Assembly (NCBI RefSeq): GCF_025499425.1
Contig: NZ_JAIMCB010000005.1
Location: 186,001 to 250,000 of the forward strand
Direction: 5' to 3'
From: Acidiferrimicrobium sp. IK
Lineage (GTDB): Bacteria > Actinomycetota > Acidimicrobiia > Acidimicrobiales > Palsa-688
Length of the DNA: 64,000 bases
Below the pieces are notes generated by a model. It worked only from the letters and a program-made list of their open reading frames with translations, was not told the origin of the DNA and searched no databases. This document shows, piece after piece, positions 52,844 to 61,592 of the stretch. The position numbers and the translations under genes were made by a program. Numbering within the stretch: position 1 is the first letter of the stretch; each line of letters begins with the position of its first letter.

Positions 52844-54213
52844 CTCTGGGCCTGGCCGTTGACGACGACGGGCTCGCCGGCCAGGACGGTGTGGCGGACC
52901 CGGCCCCGGAGGGTCCGGCCCGCGAACGGGGTGTTCCGGCTGCGGCTGGCCATCCGGGCCGGGTCGACGGTCCATTCCATCTCGGGGTCGATGACGCAGA
53001 GGTTGGCGGGGATGCCGGCGGTGATCGGCCGGCCGTGTTCGGCCAGGCCGGCGATGGCCGCCGGCTTCCAAGACAGGAGGGCCACGACCCGCTCGATCGG
53101 CAGGTCCAGCTCGCTCAGCGCCACCCCGAGCGCGGTCTCCAGGCCGATCATCCCCGGCGGCGCCTGGTCGAACGGCGCCTCCTTGGCTTCCTTGGCGTGG
53201 GGGGCGTGGTCGGTGGCGATGGCGTCGATGGTCCCGTCGGCCAGCCCGGCGCGGATCGCCGCGGCGTCCTCCGCGCTGCGCAGCGGCGGGTTCACCTTGA
53301 ACACGGTGTCGTAGCCGGCGACGCACGCGTCGGTGAGGCAGAGGTGGTGCGGGGTGGCCTCGGCGGTCACCGGCAACCCGGAGGCCTTGGCGCCGCGGAC
53401 CATGGCGACGGACCGGGCGGTGGAGAGGTGCAGGAAGTGCACCGGGGTCCCGGTGAGGCGGCACAGCGCCAGGTCGCGCATGACCATCAGCTCCTCCGCT
53501 TCCGCCGGCTGGCCGGGGATCCCGAGGCGGCTGGACCACTCCCCCTCGTGCATGTGCCCGCCGGCCGCCAGCGACGAGTCCTCGCAGTGCTGCGCCAGGG
53601 TGACCCCGAGCGACGACGCGTACTCGAGGGCCCGGCGCATCAGCCGGGCGTCTTGGACGCCGCTGCCGTCGTCGGTGAACAGCTTCACGCCGAGCGCGGC
53701 CATCTCCGCCAGCGGGGCCAGCCTGGTGCCCTCCCGCCCGACGGTGATGGAGCCGGCGACCGCCACGTCGCAGAGCGCGTCGCGGCCGAGCTCGAGGACC
53801 TGGCGGACGACCGCCGCGCTGTCGATCGCCGGTTCGGTGTTGGGCATGGCCACCACCGCGGTGTACCCGCCGAGCGCGGCGGCGCGCGAGCCGGTCTCGA
53901 CGGTCTCGGCTTCCTCCCGGCCCGGTTCGCGCAGATGGGTGTGCAAGTCGACCAGGCCGGGGGCGACGACGCACCCTCCGGCGTCGAGCACGACGGTCCC
54001 CGCCGGCGCCGACTCGACCCGGTTGCCGGCGCTGACGATGACGCCGTCTTGGATGAGCACGTCGCCGGGGCGGGTGCCGGTGGGGTCGACGAGGGTCCCG
54101 CCGTGGATCAGGACCGTCGGCGGCCGGCGGCGGACGCCGGTGTGCTGGCGGCTGGTGGTCGCCGGGCGCTGGCGGCGAAGCGCCGGGTCGGGACGGGACG
54201 GTTCAGGCGGCAA
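52840..54213 (-). CDS. pyrC: Dihydroorotase
   Basis: 457 residues from a TTG that lies 11 bases inside pyrB. It cyclises carbamoyl aspartate to dihydroorotate. The metal ligands are in GLVDLHTHLREPG, a later His in EATPHHLCL, and the catalytic Asp in AIATDHAPHAKEAKE. This is the class I, bacterial pyrC-long type. The first 30 residues are Arg/Pro-rich and may lie before the true start; the family fold begins at VLIHGGTLVDP. Confidence 0.94.
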   Translation of the reverse strand: MPPEPSRPDPALRRQRPATTSRQHTGVRRRPPTVLIHGGTLVDPTGTRPGDVLIQDGVIVSAGNRVESAPAGTVVLDAGGCVVAPGLVDLHTHLREPGREEAETVETGSRAAALGGYTAVVAMPNTEPAIDSAAVVRQVLELGRDALCDVAVAGSITVGREGTRLAPLAEMAALGVKLFTDDGSGVQDARLMRRALEYASSLGVTLAQHCEDSSLAAGGHMHEGEWSSRLGIPGQPAEAEELMVMRDLALCRLTGTPVHFLHLSTARSVAMVRGAKASGLPVTAEATPHHLCLTDACVAGYDTVFKVNPPLRSAEDAAAIRAGLADGTIDAIATDHAPHAKEAKEAPFDQAPPGMIGLETALGVALSELDLPIERVVALLSWKPAAIAGLAEHGRPITAGIPANLCVIDPEMEWTVDPARMASRSRNTPFAGRTLRGRVRHTVLAGEPVVVNGQAQR

Positions 54214-55213
54214 GGTCGACTCCGGAGCCGAGAAGGAGGTAGAGGACGGCCATGCGCACGGCGACGCCGTTGGCCACCTGGCGGGTGATCACCGAGGACG
54301 GCTGGTCGGCCACCTCGGCGGCGATCTCCACTCCCCGGTTGACCGGGCCGGGGTGCATGATCAACGCGTCGTCGGGGAGCAGCCGGGCCCGGGTGGAGGT
54401 CAGCCCGTAGGTCGCGGTGTACTCGCGAAGCGACGGCAGTAAGGCTTCGCGCATCCGCTCCTGCTGGAGGCGCAGCAGGTATACGACGTCGAGGGTGGGC
54501 AGCACCGCGTCCAGGTCGTGGGACACCTCGACGGGCCACCCGGCCAGGCTCGGCGGCAGCAGGGTCGGCGGCGCCACCAGCGTCACGTGGGCGCCGAGAG
54601 CGCTGAACGCCAAGACGTCGGAGCGGGCGACCCGGCTGTGGCGGATGTCGCCGACGATGGCGATGCGGACCCCGGCGAGCGACCCGGGGCCGCCTTCGTG
54701 CGCCGGGGCCCCCGCGAGCATCCTGGTGATCGTGTAGCAGTCGAGCAGGGCCTGGGTCGGGTGTTCGTGCCAGCCGTCGCCGCCGTTGATGACCGCGGCT
54801 TGGCGCAGCCACCTGGCCACCTGCCAGGGGACGCCCGACCCGGCGTGGCGGACCACGACCCCGTCGATCCCCATGGCCTCGATCGTCTCGACGGTGTCGC
54901 GCAGCGACTCGCCTTTGTTGACCGACGAGCTGGCCGCCGAGAAGGTCATCACGTCGGCCGACAACCGCCGAGCGGCGGTCTCGAAGCTCAGCCGGGTGCG
55001 GGTCGAGTCCTCGAAGAACAGCGACACCACGGTCTTGCCGCGCAGAGCCGGCACCTTGGGGATGGCCCGCCCCGACACCTCCACGAAGCTGTCGGTGACC
55101 CGCAGCACCTCCTCGATGCCGTCCGCGCCCAGGTCGGCGACGGAGAGGAGATGGCGGCGGGCCGGCTGGCCGGCGTGGCGGCCGACGGGCGGCAGGTCGG
55201 TGGCGGCCTTCAC
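54203..55213 (-). CDS. pyrB: Aspartate carbamoyltransferase catalytic subunit
   Basis: 336 residues from GTG 55213, overlapping the pyrR stop (GTGA). It makes carbamoyl aspartate. SLFFEDSTRTRLSFETAARRL binds carbamoyl phosphate, and HPTQALLDCYTI and LLRLQQERM are the aspartate-binding regions. No regulatory pyrI is present, as in other Actinobacteria, so allosteric control is replaced by operon control. Confidence 0.97.
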   Translation of the reverse strand: MKAATDLPPVGRHAGQPARRHLLSVADLGADGIEEVLRVTDSFVEVSGRAIPKVPALRGKTVVSLFFEDSTRTRLSFETAARRLSADVMTFSAASSSVNKGESLRDTVETIEAMGIDGVVVRHAGSGVPWQVARWLRQAAVINGGDGWHEHPTQALLDCYTITRMLAGAPAHEGGPGSLAGVRIAIVGDIRHSRVARSDVLAFSALGAHVTLVAPPTLLPPSLAGWPVEVSHDLDAVLPTLDVVYLLRLQQERMREALLPSLREYTATYGLTSTRARLLPDDALIMHPGPVNRGVEIAAEVADQPSSVITRQVANGVAVRMAVLYLLLGSGVDLAA

Positions 55214-55809
55214 TTCTTGACCATGTCGCCGAGGACGACGCCCGCCTCGCTGACATCGACCATCTCGTCGCGCCGGGTCGGGAGGTTCTTGCCGACGTAG
55301 TCGGGTCGGATCGGCAGCTCCCGGTGCCCCCGGTCGACCATCACCGCCAGCTGCACCGCCCGGGCCCGGCCGTAGTCGGCCAGGGCGTTGAGCGCGGCGC
55401 GCACCGTCCGGCCCGTGAACAACACGTCGTCGATGAGGACCACGGTCTGCCCGGACAGGTCGAAGGGGATGTCGGTGGCCGCCTCGGGCAGCACCGGTCG
55501 CAGCCCGATGTCGTCGCGGTAGAACGCCACGTCGAGGGTGCCGGTCGGCACGTCGACGCCGGAGACGGTCTGGATGGTCTCGTTCAGCCGGCCGGCGATC
55601 CACACGCCGCCGGTCTGCAACCCGACCAGCGCCAAACCGTCGGTTCCGTGGTTGCGCTCGATGATCTCGTGGGCCATCCGCCACACCGCCCGCTGCACGT
55701 CGTCGGGCGCCATGACAGTGGTGCGGGCGACGAAAACGCCCCCGTATGGGGGCGCCAGCGCGCGCTCTCGTTCGGCCAACTGCGTCTCCTCGGTCCGTGC
55801 CGGCCTCAC
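55210..55809 (-). CDS. pyrR: PyrR pyrimidine regulator / uracil phosphoribosyltransferase
   Basis: 199 residues from GTG 55809. The PRPP-binding loop is VVLIDDVLFTGRTVRAALNAL, and the PyrR-specific GLQTGGVWIAGRL and LPIRPDYVGKNLPT are present. In many bacteria PyrR binds pyr mRNA to cause attenuation. The family core starts at VMAPDDVQRAVWRMAHE, so a shorter start is possible. Upstream, TATGAT (55836-55841, minus) is a good -10, but the -35 is weak. No clear PyrR-type anti-anti-terminator hairpin is visible before this gene. Confidence 0.93.
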   Translation of the reverse strand: MRPARTEETQLAERERALAPPYGGVFVARTTVMAPDDVQRAVWRMAHEIIERNHGTDGLALVGLQTGGVWIAGRLNETIQTVSGVDVPTGTLDVAFYRDDIGLRPVLPEAATDIPFDLSGQTVVLIDDVLFTGRTVRAALNALADYGRARAVQLAVMVDRGHRELPIRPDYVGKNLPTRRDEMVDVSEAGVVLGDMVKK

Positions 55810-55942
55810 AGGACCAGCTTCACGGTCGAACGGCGATCATAGCCGTCTCCCGCCGCTACGAACCGGCCTTTACCGCGTCGGCGTCCGGCAGGTCGCTTCG
55901 GTGCCTGGGGCGAATCAGACCGGTATGCCAGACTGGCGGCCG

Positions 55943-57502
55943 ATGAACCCTGGTGGGGTAGGCGGAGGACGGAGACGGGGGTGGGGGCGCGCCACGAGGC
56001 CGGTTCTGGCCCTCGTCGCGGCCGGCGGTCTGATCGGATGGTCGGCGCCCCCGTCGCTGGCCGCGACGGTCGCCCCGGCGGCCCCGGCGGCCGCGGCGCC
56101 GTCGACGGCCACCGCGACGGTCCCCTCGGGGAGCGGCGCCCCGACCGTCGTGCCCGCGGTGCCCAACGTCCCCCGCGACATCACCGACAACCAGGACCCC
56201 AACGCCCTCCTGCAGCGGGCCATCTCCCTGAGCACCGTGGCGGCCAGCCAGGCGCCGCTGCAGGCCACCCTGGCCCAGGCGCAGCAGGTCCTCGACGCCC
56301 AGTCGGTGGCCGCCAACCACGCGCAGGTCGCCGCGACCGTGGCGGCCGGCCGGGCCGCCGCCGCGGAGGCCGCCGCCCGCCGGGCGGCCGTGTCGGCGAC
56401 GGACCTGCAAGGCGCGCTGCGCGAAGCGGCGCTGCGGATCTACACCAGCGGCAGCGGCGACGCTGTCCCCACCAACCCGGGGACCACCGCGGATGAGATC
56501 ACCGACGCCGCGGCCTACGAGGAGACCATCCTCAGCCCCGACGGGATCCTGGCTCAGCGCAAGGCGGTGGCCCGCGTCGCGCTCGCCTCAGCCGAGGAGA
56601 AGACCCGCGAGGAGCGCGCCGCGCTCCACGACCAGGCGGTCGCCCAGAGCGCGCTGGCCGCGGCGGCCGCCGCCACCGCACGGATCCGCGACGAGCTGGC
56701 GGTCCTCGCGCCGCCCACCGCGACGCTGGTGTCCGCGGAGCGCGCCGCGGTGTCCAGCCAGGCCGGCCAGTCGCTCACGTCCCCCGCCGCGCTGGACTTC
56801 ACGCCCGCCGCTCCCCTGCCTTCCCCGCTGCCGACGACCGCGGTGGCGCTGGCGTGGGCGTTCTCCGAGCTGGGCAAGCCCTACGTGTGGGGCGGCACCG
56901 GACCCGACGTGTTCGACTGCTCGGGCCTGACGCAGTATTCCTGGGCCCACGCCGGCGTCGCGATCCCCCGGGTCGCCGCCGACCAGGACACGTGGACGGT
57001 CCCGGTGCCGCTGTCCCAGCTGCTCCCCGGCGACCTGGTGTTCTACGGCACCACCGACATCCACCACGTCGGGATGTACATCGGCGACGGTCTCATGATC
57101 AACGCTCCTCACACCGGCGACGTGGTGCGCATCAGCCCGATCTGGTGGTCGGACCTGGCCGGCTTCGGCCGGGTGCACTCGGCGGGGGTGCCGGTGCCGG
57201 CCCGGGTCCTGCCCGGCCACGCCGACCCGGCGGCCGCGTCGGTGGTGCCCTCTGCTGGGGCGGTTCCCTCCGAGTCGACGCCGCCGCCCGGCTACGTCGC
57301 CCCGCCCGGCGCCACCGCCCCCGTCGACCCGACGACGACCGCGCCGTCCAAGCCGGGGACCGGCTCCACCACGACCGCCCCGTCGCAAGGGACCACGACC
57401 ACCTCGACCACCCCGACCACCGCTGCGGTGACCACTACCACCACCACCCCGCCGAGCGTGCCGACGCCGACCACAACGCCGTTTTTGGGCCTCGGAGGCT
57501 GA
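55943..57502 (+). CDS. Secreted NlpC/P60 peptidoglycan endopeptidase with coiled-coil region
   Basis: 519 residues. A signal peptide (basic RRRGWGR, hydrophobic PVLALVAAGGLIGWSA, then an Ala-rich end) is followed by an Ala-rich coiled-coil stretch (about 80-260) as in RipA/CwlO hydrolases. The NlpC/P60 domain begins at ALAWAFSELGKPYVWGGTG; catalytic Cys is C326 in DCSGLTQYSW and His is H375 in HHVGMYIGDG. After it comes a 110-residue Thr/Pro/Ala-rich tail of the cell-wall-linker type. It cuts stem peptides in the wall. An ATG at 55925 is another possible start. It is divergent from pyrR. Confidence 0.9.
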   Translation: MNPGGVGGGRRRGWGRATRPVLALVAAGGLIGWSAPPSLAATVAPAAPAAAAPSTATATVPSGSGAPTVVPAVPNVPRDITDNQDPNALLQRAISLSTVAASQAPLQATLAQAQQVLDAQSVAANHAQVAATVAAGRAAAAEAAARRAAVSATDLQGALREAALRIYTSGSGDAVPTNPGTTADEITDAAAYEETILSPDGILAQRKAVARVALASAEEKTREERAALHDQAVAQSALAAAAAATARIRDELAVLAPPTATLVSAERAAVSSQAGQSLTSPAALDFTPAAPLPSPLPTTAVALAWAFSELGKPYVWGGTGPDVFDCSGLTQYSWAHAGVAIPRVAADQDTWTVPVPLSQLLPGDLVFYGTTDIHHVGMYIGDGLMINAPHTGDVVRISPIWWSDLAGFGRVHSAGVPVPARVLPGHADPAAASVVPSAGAVPSESTPPPGYVAPPGATAPVDPTTTAPSKPGTGSTTTAPSQGTTTTSTTPTTAAVTTTTTTPPSVPTPTTTPFLGLGG

Positions 57503-57529
57503 ACCGCCGGCCTGCAGCGGTCCGGTCTG

Positions 57530-60505
57530 CTACCGGCGGGGGGCGCCGGCCAGGTGCTCCGAGTGGTCGAGCGTGGCGGGGAGCAGCGTCTGGCCGACGG
57601 AGGTCGGACGGCCGAACAGGTAGCCCTGCGCGTAGGGGATGCCGAGGCTGCGGACCTGCTCGAGCTGGGCTTCGGTCTCGACGCCTTCGGCGATGGCCGG
57701 CAGGCCGAGGGTCCTGCACAGCGTGGCGACGGTCTCTAGGAGAGCGGCGGCCCGCCGGTCGTCGGCGTAGCCGGTGACGAAGGACCTGTCGATCTTGACG
57801 AAGTCGAACGGCAGGCTGGCGAGGTACGACAGCGACGAGTGCCCGGTCCCGAAGTCGTCCATGCCGACGCTGACACCGAGGCGGCGCACCTCCCCGATGA
57901 CCCTGGCCGCCCGTTGCAGGTCGGACATCACCGCGCTCTCGGTCACCTCGAGCAGGATGCGGGACGGGTCGCAGCTCGCGGCCTCGAGCGCGGCGTCCAC
58001 CGCGGCGACGATGTCGTCGTTGAGCAGCTGACGGGCCGACACGTTGATCGACACGTATCCGGCCCATCCCTGCTCGGCCCACCGGCTGGCCTGGCGGCAG
58101 GCCGACTGCAGCACCCAGGTCCCGATCGGCAAGATCAGCCCGGTGCTCTCGGCGTGCCCGATGAAGCGGTCGGGGGTCAAGAAACCCTCGACGGGGTGGT
58201 GCCAGCGCAGCAGCGCCTCGCTGCCGATGATCTTGCGGTCGTCGGTGCGCACAACCGGTTGGTAGTACAGCTCCATCTCGTTGCCGGGCAGCGCCTGGCG
58301 CAGACCCGCTGCCGCGTTCAGCCGGTCGGTCACCTCCTTGCGCATGGACGCGTCGAAGACCGAGGCGCGGTCCTTGCCTGCGGTCTTCGCCGCGTACATG
58401 GCGGTGTCGGCCTGCGCCAGGAGGTCGTCGGAGGTCAACGCGCACCCGGCGTTGATGGCGATACCGATGCTGGCGGTGACGACGATGGCCCTTCCGACCA
58501 GGTCGATCGGCGCCGCGACGGCCTCTTTGATCCGCTCCGCCAGTCGCCCGGCTCGCGCCTCGTCGGTGTCCTCGCAGACCACCACGAACTCGTCGCCGCC
58601 GAAGCGGGCGACGGTGTCGGTGGCCCGCAGCACGCCCGCGACGCGCTCGCCGACGGTGGACACCACCGTGTCACCGGCGATGTGACCGAGGCTGTCGTTG
58701 ACCACCTTGAAGTCGTCGATGTCGATGAACAGCACGGCGACGGACCCTCCGTCGCGTCCGAGCCGGACGAGGGCGCCGTCGAGGCGTTCGAGCAGCAGCA
58801 CCCGGTTGGGCAGCCCGGTCAGCTCGTCGTGCTGCGCCCGGCTGCGCAGCTCGTCTTCCACCTTGCGCCGACCGACTGCGGCGGCCAGGACGTTGGCGGT
58901 CGCCTCCAGGAAGGACACGTCGGCGCTCGACAGCGGCTCGGGGTCGGTGGAGCGGACGCTCAGGACCCCGTAGGGTCCGTCCTCGCCGGGGATCACCACC
59001 GCCGCGCCGCTCACCAGCCCATGCGCGGACAGGGCCTGCCGCAGCTGCTCCTCGGCGGGGCTGTCGGTCCCCAGGCCCCACGTGACCGACGCCCGGTCGA
59101 GGACGGCGCGGGCCGGGAACGAGGTGGGGCGCCCGTCGATCTCCTGCGGGTAGGACGACTCGGACAGGGTTCGCCCGTGACGGGCGACGACCCGGAGGCG
59201 GCCGGCCCTCTCGGTGCGCAGGATGCTGCAGTGGCCGACGTCGAGGACCTCGGCGACCACGTCGATGGTCCGGGTGAACAGCCCGTCCAGCGGGCCGCCG
59301 CGCAGCCCCTCGCTGCTGAGCAACGTCACCGCCTCCTGCTGGGCGGCGTGGCGGCGCCGGAGGGTGACGTCGCGGGTCGACACGACGATGCCGGCTATCG
59401 CCGGGTCGTCCAGGCTGTTGCGGATGGTGGATTCCAGCCACCGCCACGACCCGTCCTTGTGGCGCACCCGGTACTGGACGGCGCCGCCGCCTTCGACGGT
59501 CGCCGACGCCCGCGAGGCCTCCCGCATCATGGGCGCGTCGTCGGGGTGCATCAGGTCGAAGGGGCTGGTGCCGATCAGCTCCTCCGGGCTGTAACCGAGC
59601 TGGGCGGTAACCGCCGGGCTGCAGAAGAGGTACTGGCCGTCGGGGCCGTGCAGGGTTATGGCGTCCCAAGCGTTGCCGAGCAGCGACCGCAGCCGCCGCT
59701 CGCTCGACGCCAGGCGTTCGCGGTACTCGTGGGCCTGGGTGACGTCGCGGATGTTGAGCACCAAGGCACCCACCGCCGGCTCGTCGAGGAGGTTGGTCGT
59801 GAGCACCTCGGTGAAACGCCACGCGCCGTCGCGGTGCAAGGCCCGGTACTCGACCGGCAACGGGACCGACTGGCCTTCCAGGCGCTCGAGGAAGGCGGCG
59901 CTGGCCCGTTGCAGGTCGTCGGGGTGCACGAAGTCCAACGCCGGGCGGCCCACCACCTCCTCGGGGGTGTAGCCGAGCAGTCGCTCCGACGCCGGCGACG
60001 CGAAGACGATGCTCCCGTCGCGGTCGACCAGCACCGTCAGCTCCGCGGCGTGGGCGATCAGCGCCCGGGAGCGCATGTCGGACTGGCGCAGCGCCTGTTG
60101 GGCGGCCTCGGTCTCGGTGACGTCGACCATCTGGCTGAGCAGCGCCACGACCCGCCCGGCGGCGCCTCGCAGCCCGGTGGTGGTGCGCACCACCACGACC
60201 GTCGAACCGTCGGGGCGCACGTATCGCTTGCGGACCTGGTCGGTGAGCAGCCGGCCGCTCACCAGCCCGTCCATGGTCACCGCGCTGAGGATCCGGTCGT
60301 CGGGGTGGGTTACGTCCATCGACCGCAACCCGAGCAGCTCCGCCTCGGAGCGTCCGACCATCGCGCACAGCGCCGGGTTGACCCGCCGGAACCGGCCGTC
60401 GAGGTCGAGGATCGCCATCCCGGTGACAGCCTCGCGAAACGCCCGGCCCAGGTTGACCGCGGGGCCTTCGTCGTCTCTCGTGGTGGATGTCTGGCCCAGA
60501 GTCAT
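57530..60505 (-). CDS. Multi-domain cyclic-di-GMP protein (PAS-PAS-PAS-GAF-GGDEF-EAL)
   Basis: 991 residues. Three PAS domains (about 20-130, 145-260, 265-385), a GAF domain (about 395-545), GGDEF (about 555-720) and EAL (about 730-975). The cyclase is intact: FGGDEF at 635-640, with the inhibitory RxxD site at R627-D630. The phosphodiesterase is also intact: E763-A764-L765, N821, E853, D883-D884, K904 and E940. It could both make and degrade c-di-GMP, switched by sensory input. No membrane helix, so cytoplasmic. It lies 27 bases from the convergent NlpC/P60 gene and 75 bases after nusB. Confidence 0.95.
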   Translation of the reverse strand: MTLGQTSTTRDDEGPAVNLGRAFREAVTGMAILDLDGRFRRVNPALCAMVGRSEAELLGLRSMDVTHPDDRILSAVTMDGLVSGRLLTDQVRKRYVRPDGSTVVVVRTTTGLRGAAGRVVALLSQMVDVTETEAAQQALRQSDMRSRALIAHAAELTVLVDRDGSIVFASPASERLLGYTPEEVVGRPALDFVHPDDLQRASAAFLERLEGQSVPLPVEYRALHRDGAWRFTEVLTTNLLDEPAVGALVLNIRDVTQAHEYRERLASSERRLRSLLGNAWDAITLHGPDGQYLFCSPAVTAQLGYSPEELIGTSPFDLMHPDDAPMMREASRASATVEGGGAVQYRVRHKDGSWRWLESTIRNSLDDPAIAGIVVSTRDVTLRRRHAAQQEAVTLLSSEGLRGGPLDGLFTRTIDVVAEVLDVGHCSILRTERAGRLRVVARHGRTLSESSYPQEIDGRPTSFPARAVLDRASVTWGLGTDSPAEEQLRQALSAHGLVSGAAVVIPGEDGPYGVLSVRSTDPEPLSSADVSFLEATANVLAAAVGRRKVEDELRSRAQHDELTGLPNRVLLLERLDGALVRLGRDGGSVAVLFIDIDDFKVVNDSLGHIAGDTVVSTVGERVAGVLRATDTVARFGGDEFVVVCEDTDEARAGRLAERIKEAVAAPIDLVGRAIVVTASIGIAINAGCALTSDDLLAQADTAMYAAKTAGKDRASVFDASMRKEVTDRLNAAAGLRQALPGNEMELYYQPVVRTDDRKIIGSEALLRWHHPVEGFLTPDRFIGHAESTGLILPIGTWVLQSACRQASRWAEQGWAGYVSINVSARQLLNDDIVAAVDAALEAASCDPSRILLEVTESAVMSDLQRAARVIGEVRRLGVSVGMDDFGTGHSSLSYLASLPFDFVKIDRSFVTGYADDRRAAALLETVATLCRTLGLPAIAEGVETEAQLEQVRSLGIPYAQGYLFGRPTSVGQTLLPATLDHSEHLAGAPRR

Positions 60506-60580
60506 CGTCCGCCTTCCCCTGTAGGTATCGGCAGGTGCGCCCGCCGACCTGAGCGGCGGCCGCCCCCCATGCCCGGGGCG

Positions 60581-60982
60581 TCAGCCGCCAGGGCGCACTC
60601 GCAGCGCGATGGAGGCCAGCACGCCGTTCACGAAGCGTCCCGATTCGTCGGTGGAGTACTGCTTGGCCAGCTCTACGGCCTCGGATATGACCGCCCCGGT
60701 CGGTACCTCCGGGCGGGCCAGCAGCTCGAAGGTGGCGATGCGCAGAAGGGTCCGGTCGATGACCGGCATCCGGTCCAGGGCCCAGTCGATGGCGCTGCCG
60801 GCGATCAGCTCGTCGACCTCCTCGACGCGACCGTCGACGCCTTGGACCAAGTCGACGACGAAGTCGTCGGGTGCCACTGGCAGCTCGGCTACCACCTGGG
60901 CGGCGGGGATGCCCTTGGCGTCGGCTTCGTAGAGCAACCCGAGGACCCGTTCGCGCTGCTCGCGCCGGGTGGGGGGGGGCAT
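60581..60982 (-). CDS. nusB: Transcription antitermination factor NusB
   Basis: 133 residues with RREQRERVLGLLYEADAKG, RMPVIDRTLLRIATFELLA, VISEAVELAKQYSTDESGRFVNGVLASIA. It binds rRNA boxA with NusE (S10) in antitermination complexes. The codons after ATG are CCC CCC CCC ACC, a nine-C run that could slip. AGGGG in the leader is the likely ribosome site. The gene follows efp by 40 bases. Confidence 0.95.
   Translation of the reverse strand: MPPPTRREQRERVLGLLYEADAKGIPAAQVVAELPVAPDDFVVDLVQGVDGRVEEVDELIAGSAIDWALDRMPVIDRTLLRIATFELLARPEVPTGAVISEAVELAKQYSTDESGRFVNGVLASIALRVRPGG
60971..60979. repeat. G9 homopolymer inside nusB codons 2-4
   Basis: Nine G on the plus strand, nine C on the coding strand, directly after the nusB ATG. 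A gain or loss of one base would shift the frame at codon 3 or 4. Confidence 0.8.
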
Positions 60983-61001
60983 CTGTTACCCCTGGCCCGG
61001 C

Positions 61002-61010
61002 GGGGGGGGG
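61002..61010. repeat. G9 homopolymer in the nusB leader
   Basis: A second nine-base G run lies 23 bases upstream of the nusB start, between efp and nusB. Length change would alter leader spacing but not coding sequence. Confidence 0.8.
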
Positions 61011-61022
61011 ACGTCGGAGGGG

Positions 61023-61592
61023 TCAGCCACCAGCGCGGGTGATGTACTCGCCGCTGCGGGTGTCGACCTTGATCCGGTCCCCGATGTTGACAAACAGCGG
61101 CACCTGGAGGGTGTGGCCGGTCTCGAGCGTCGCCGGCTTGCGGGCGCCCGACACCCGGTCGCCTTGCACGCCGGGCTCGGTCTCGGTGACGGTCAGCTCG
61201 ACCGCGGCGGGGAGGTCGACGCCGACGATCTCCCCGTCGTACATCTGCAGAACCGCAGTGTCGCCTTCTTTCAAGAAGTTGACCGACGCGCCGAGCGACG
61301 CCCGGTCCGCGGTCAGCTGCTCGTAGTCCTGGTTGTCCATGAACACGAACGCCCCGCCGTCGGGGTACAGGTACTGCATCTCCCGCTTGTCGATGAGCGC
61401 CTGGTCGAGCTTCTCGTCGGCCCGGTAGGTGCGCTCGATGACCGCACCGCTGCGCACGTTCTTCAGCTTGGTGCGCACGAAGGCGCCGCCCTTGCCGGGC
61501 TTGACGTGCTGGAACTCGACGACCGAGAAGAGCCCCTCTTGGAGGTTGAGGCTCATGCCGTTCTTGAGGTCGTTGGTGGACACGGCGGGCAT
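61023..61592 (-). CDS. efp: Translation elongation factor P
   Basis: 189 residues from ATG 61592, which shares one base with the previous stop (TGATG). It relieves ribosome stalling at proline runs. KOW-like N-domain ([19 protein letters not shown]), the loop [12 protein letters not shown] with the tip Lys, and two OB-like domains ([22 protein letters not shown]). The PGKGG tip is the plain Lys form used in Actinobacteria; no EpmA/EpmB/EpmC partner is near. Confidence 0.97.
   Translation of the reverse strand: MPAVSTNDLKNGMSLNLQEGLFSVVEFQHVKPGKGGAFVRTKLKNVRSGAVIERTYRADEKLDQALIDKREMQYLYPDGGAFVFMDNQDYEQLTADRASLGASVNFLKEGDTAVLQMYDGEIVGVDLPAAVELTVTETEPGVQGDRVSGARKPATLETGHTLQVPLFVNIGDRIKVDTRSGEYITRAGG

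Noticed and set aside
57839..61042. A very long open frame (over 1000 codons) on the plus strand opposite the GGDEF-EAL gene and nusB
   Set aside because: It is the antisense shadow of a GC-rich gene with clear domains; its translation is Gly/Val/Arg/His-rich low complexity without motifs.
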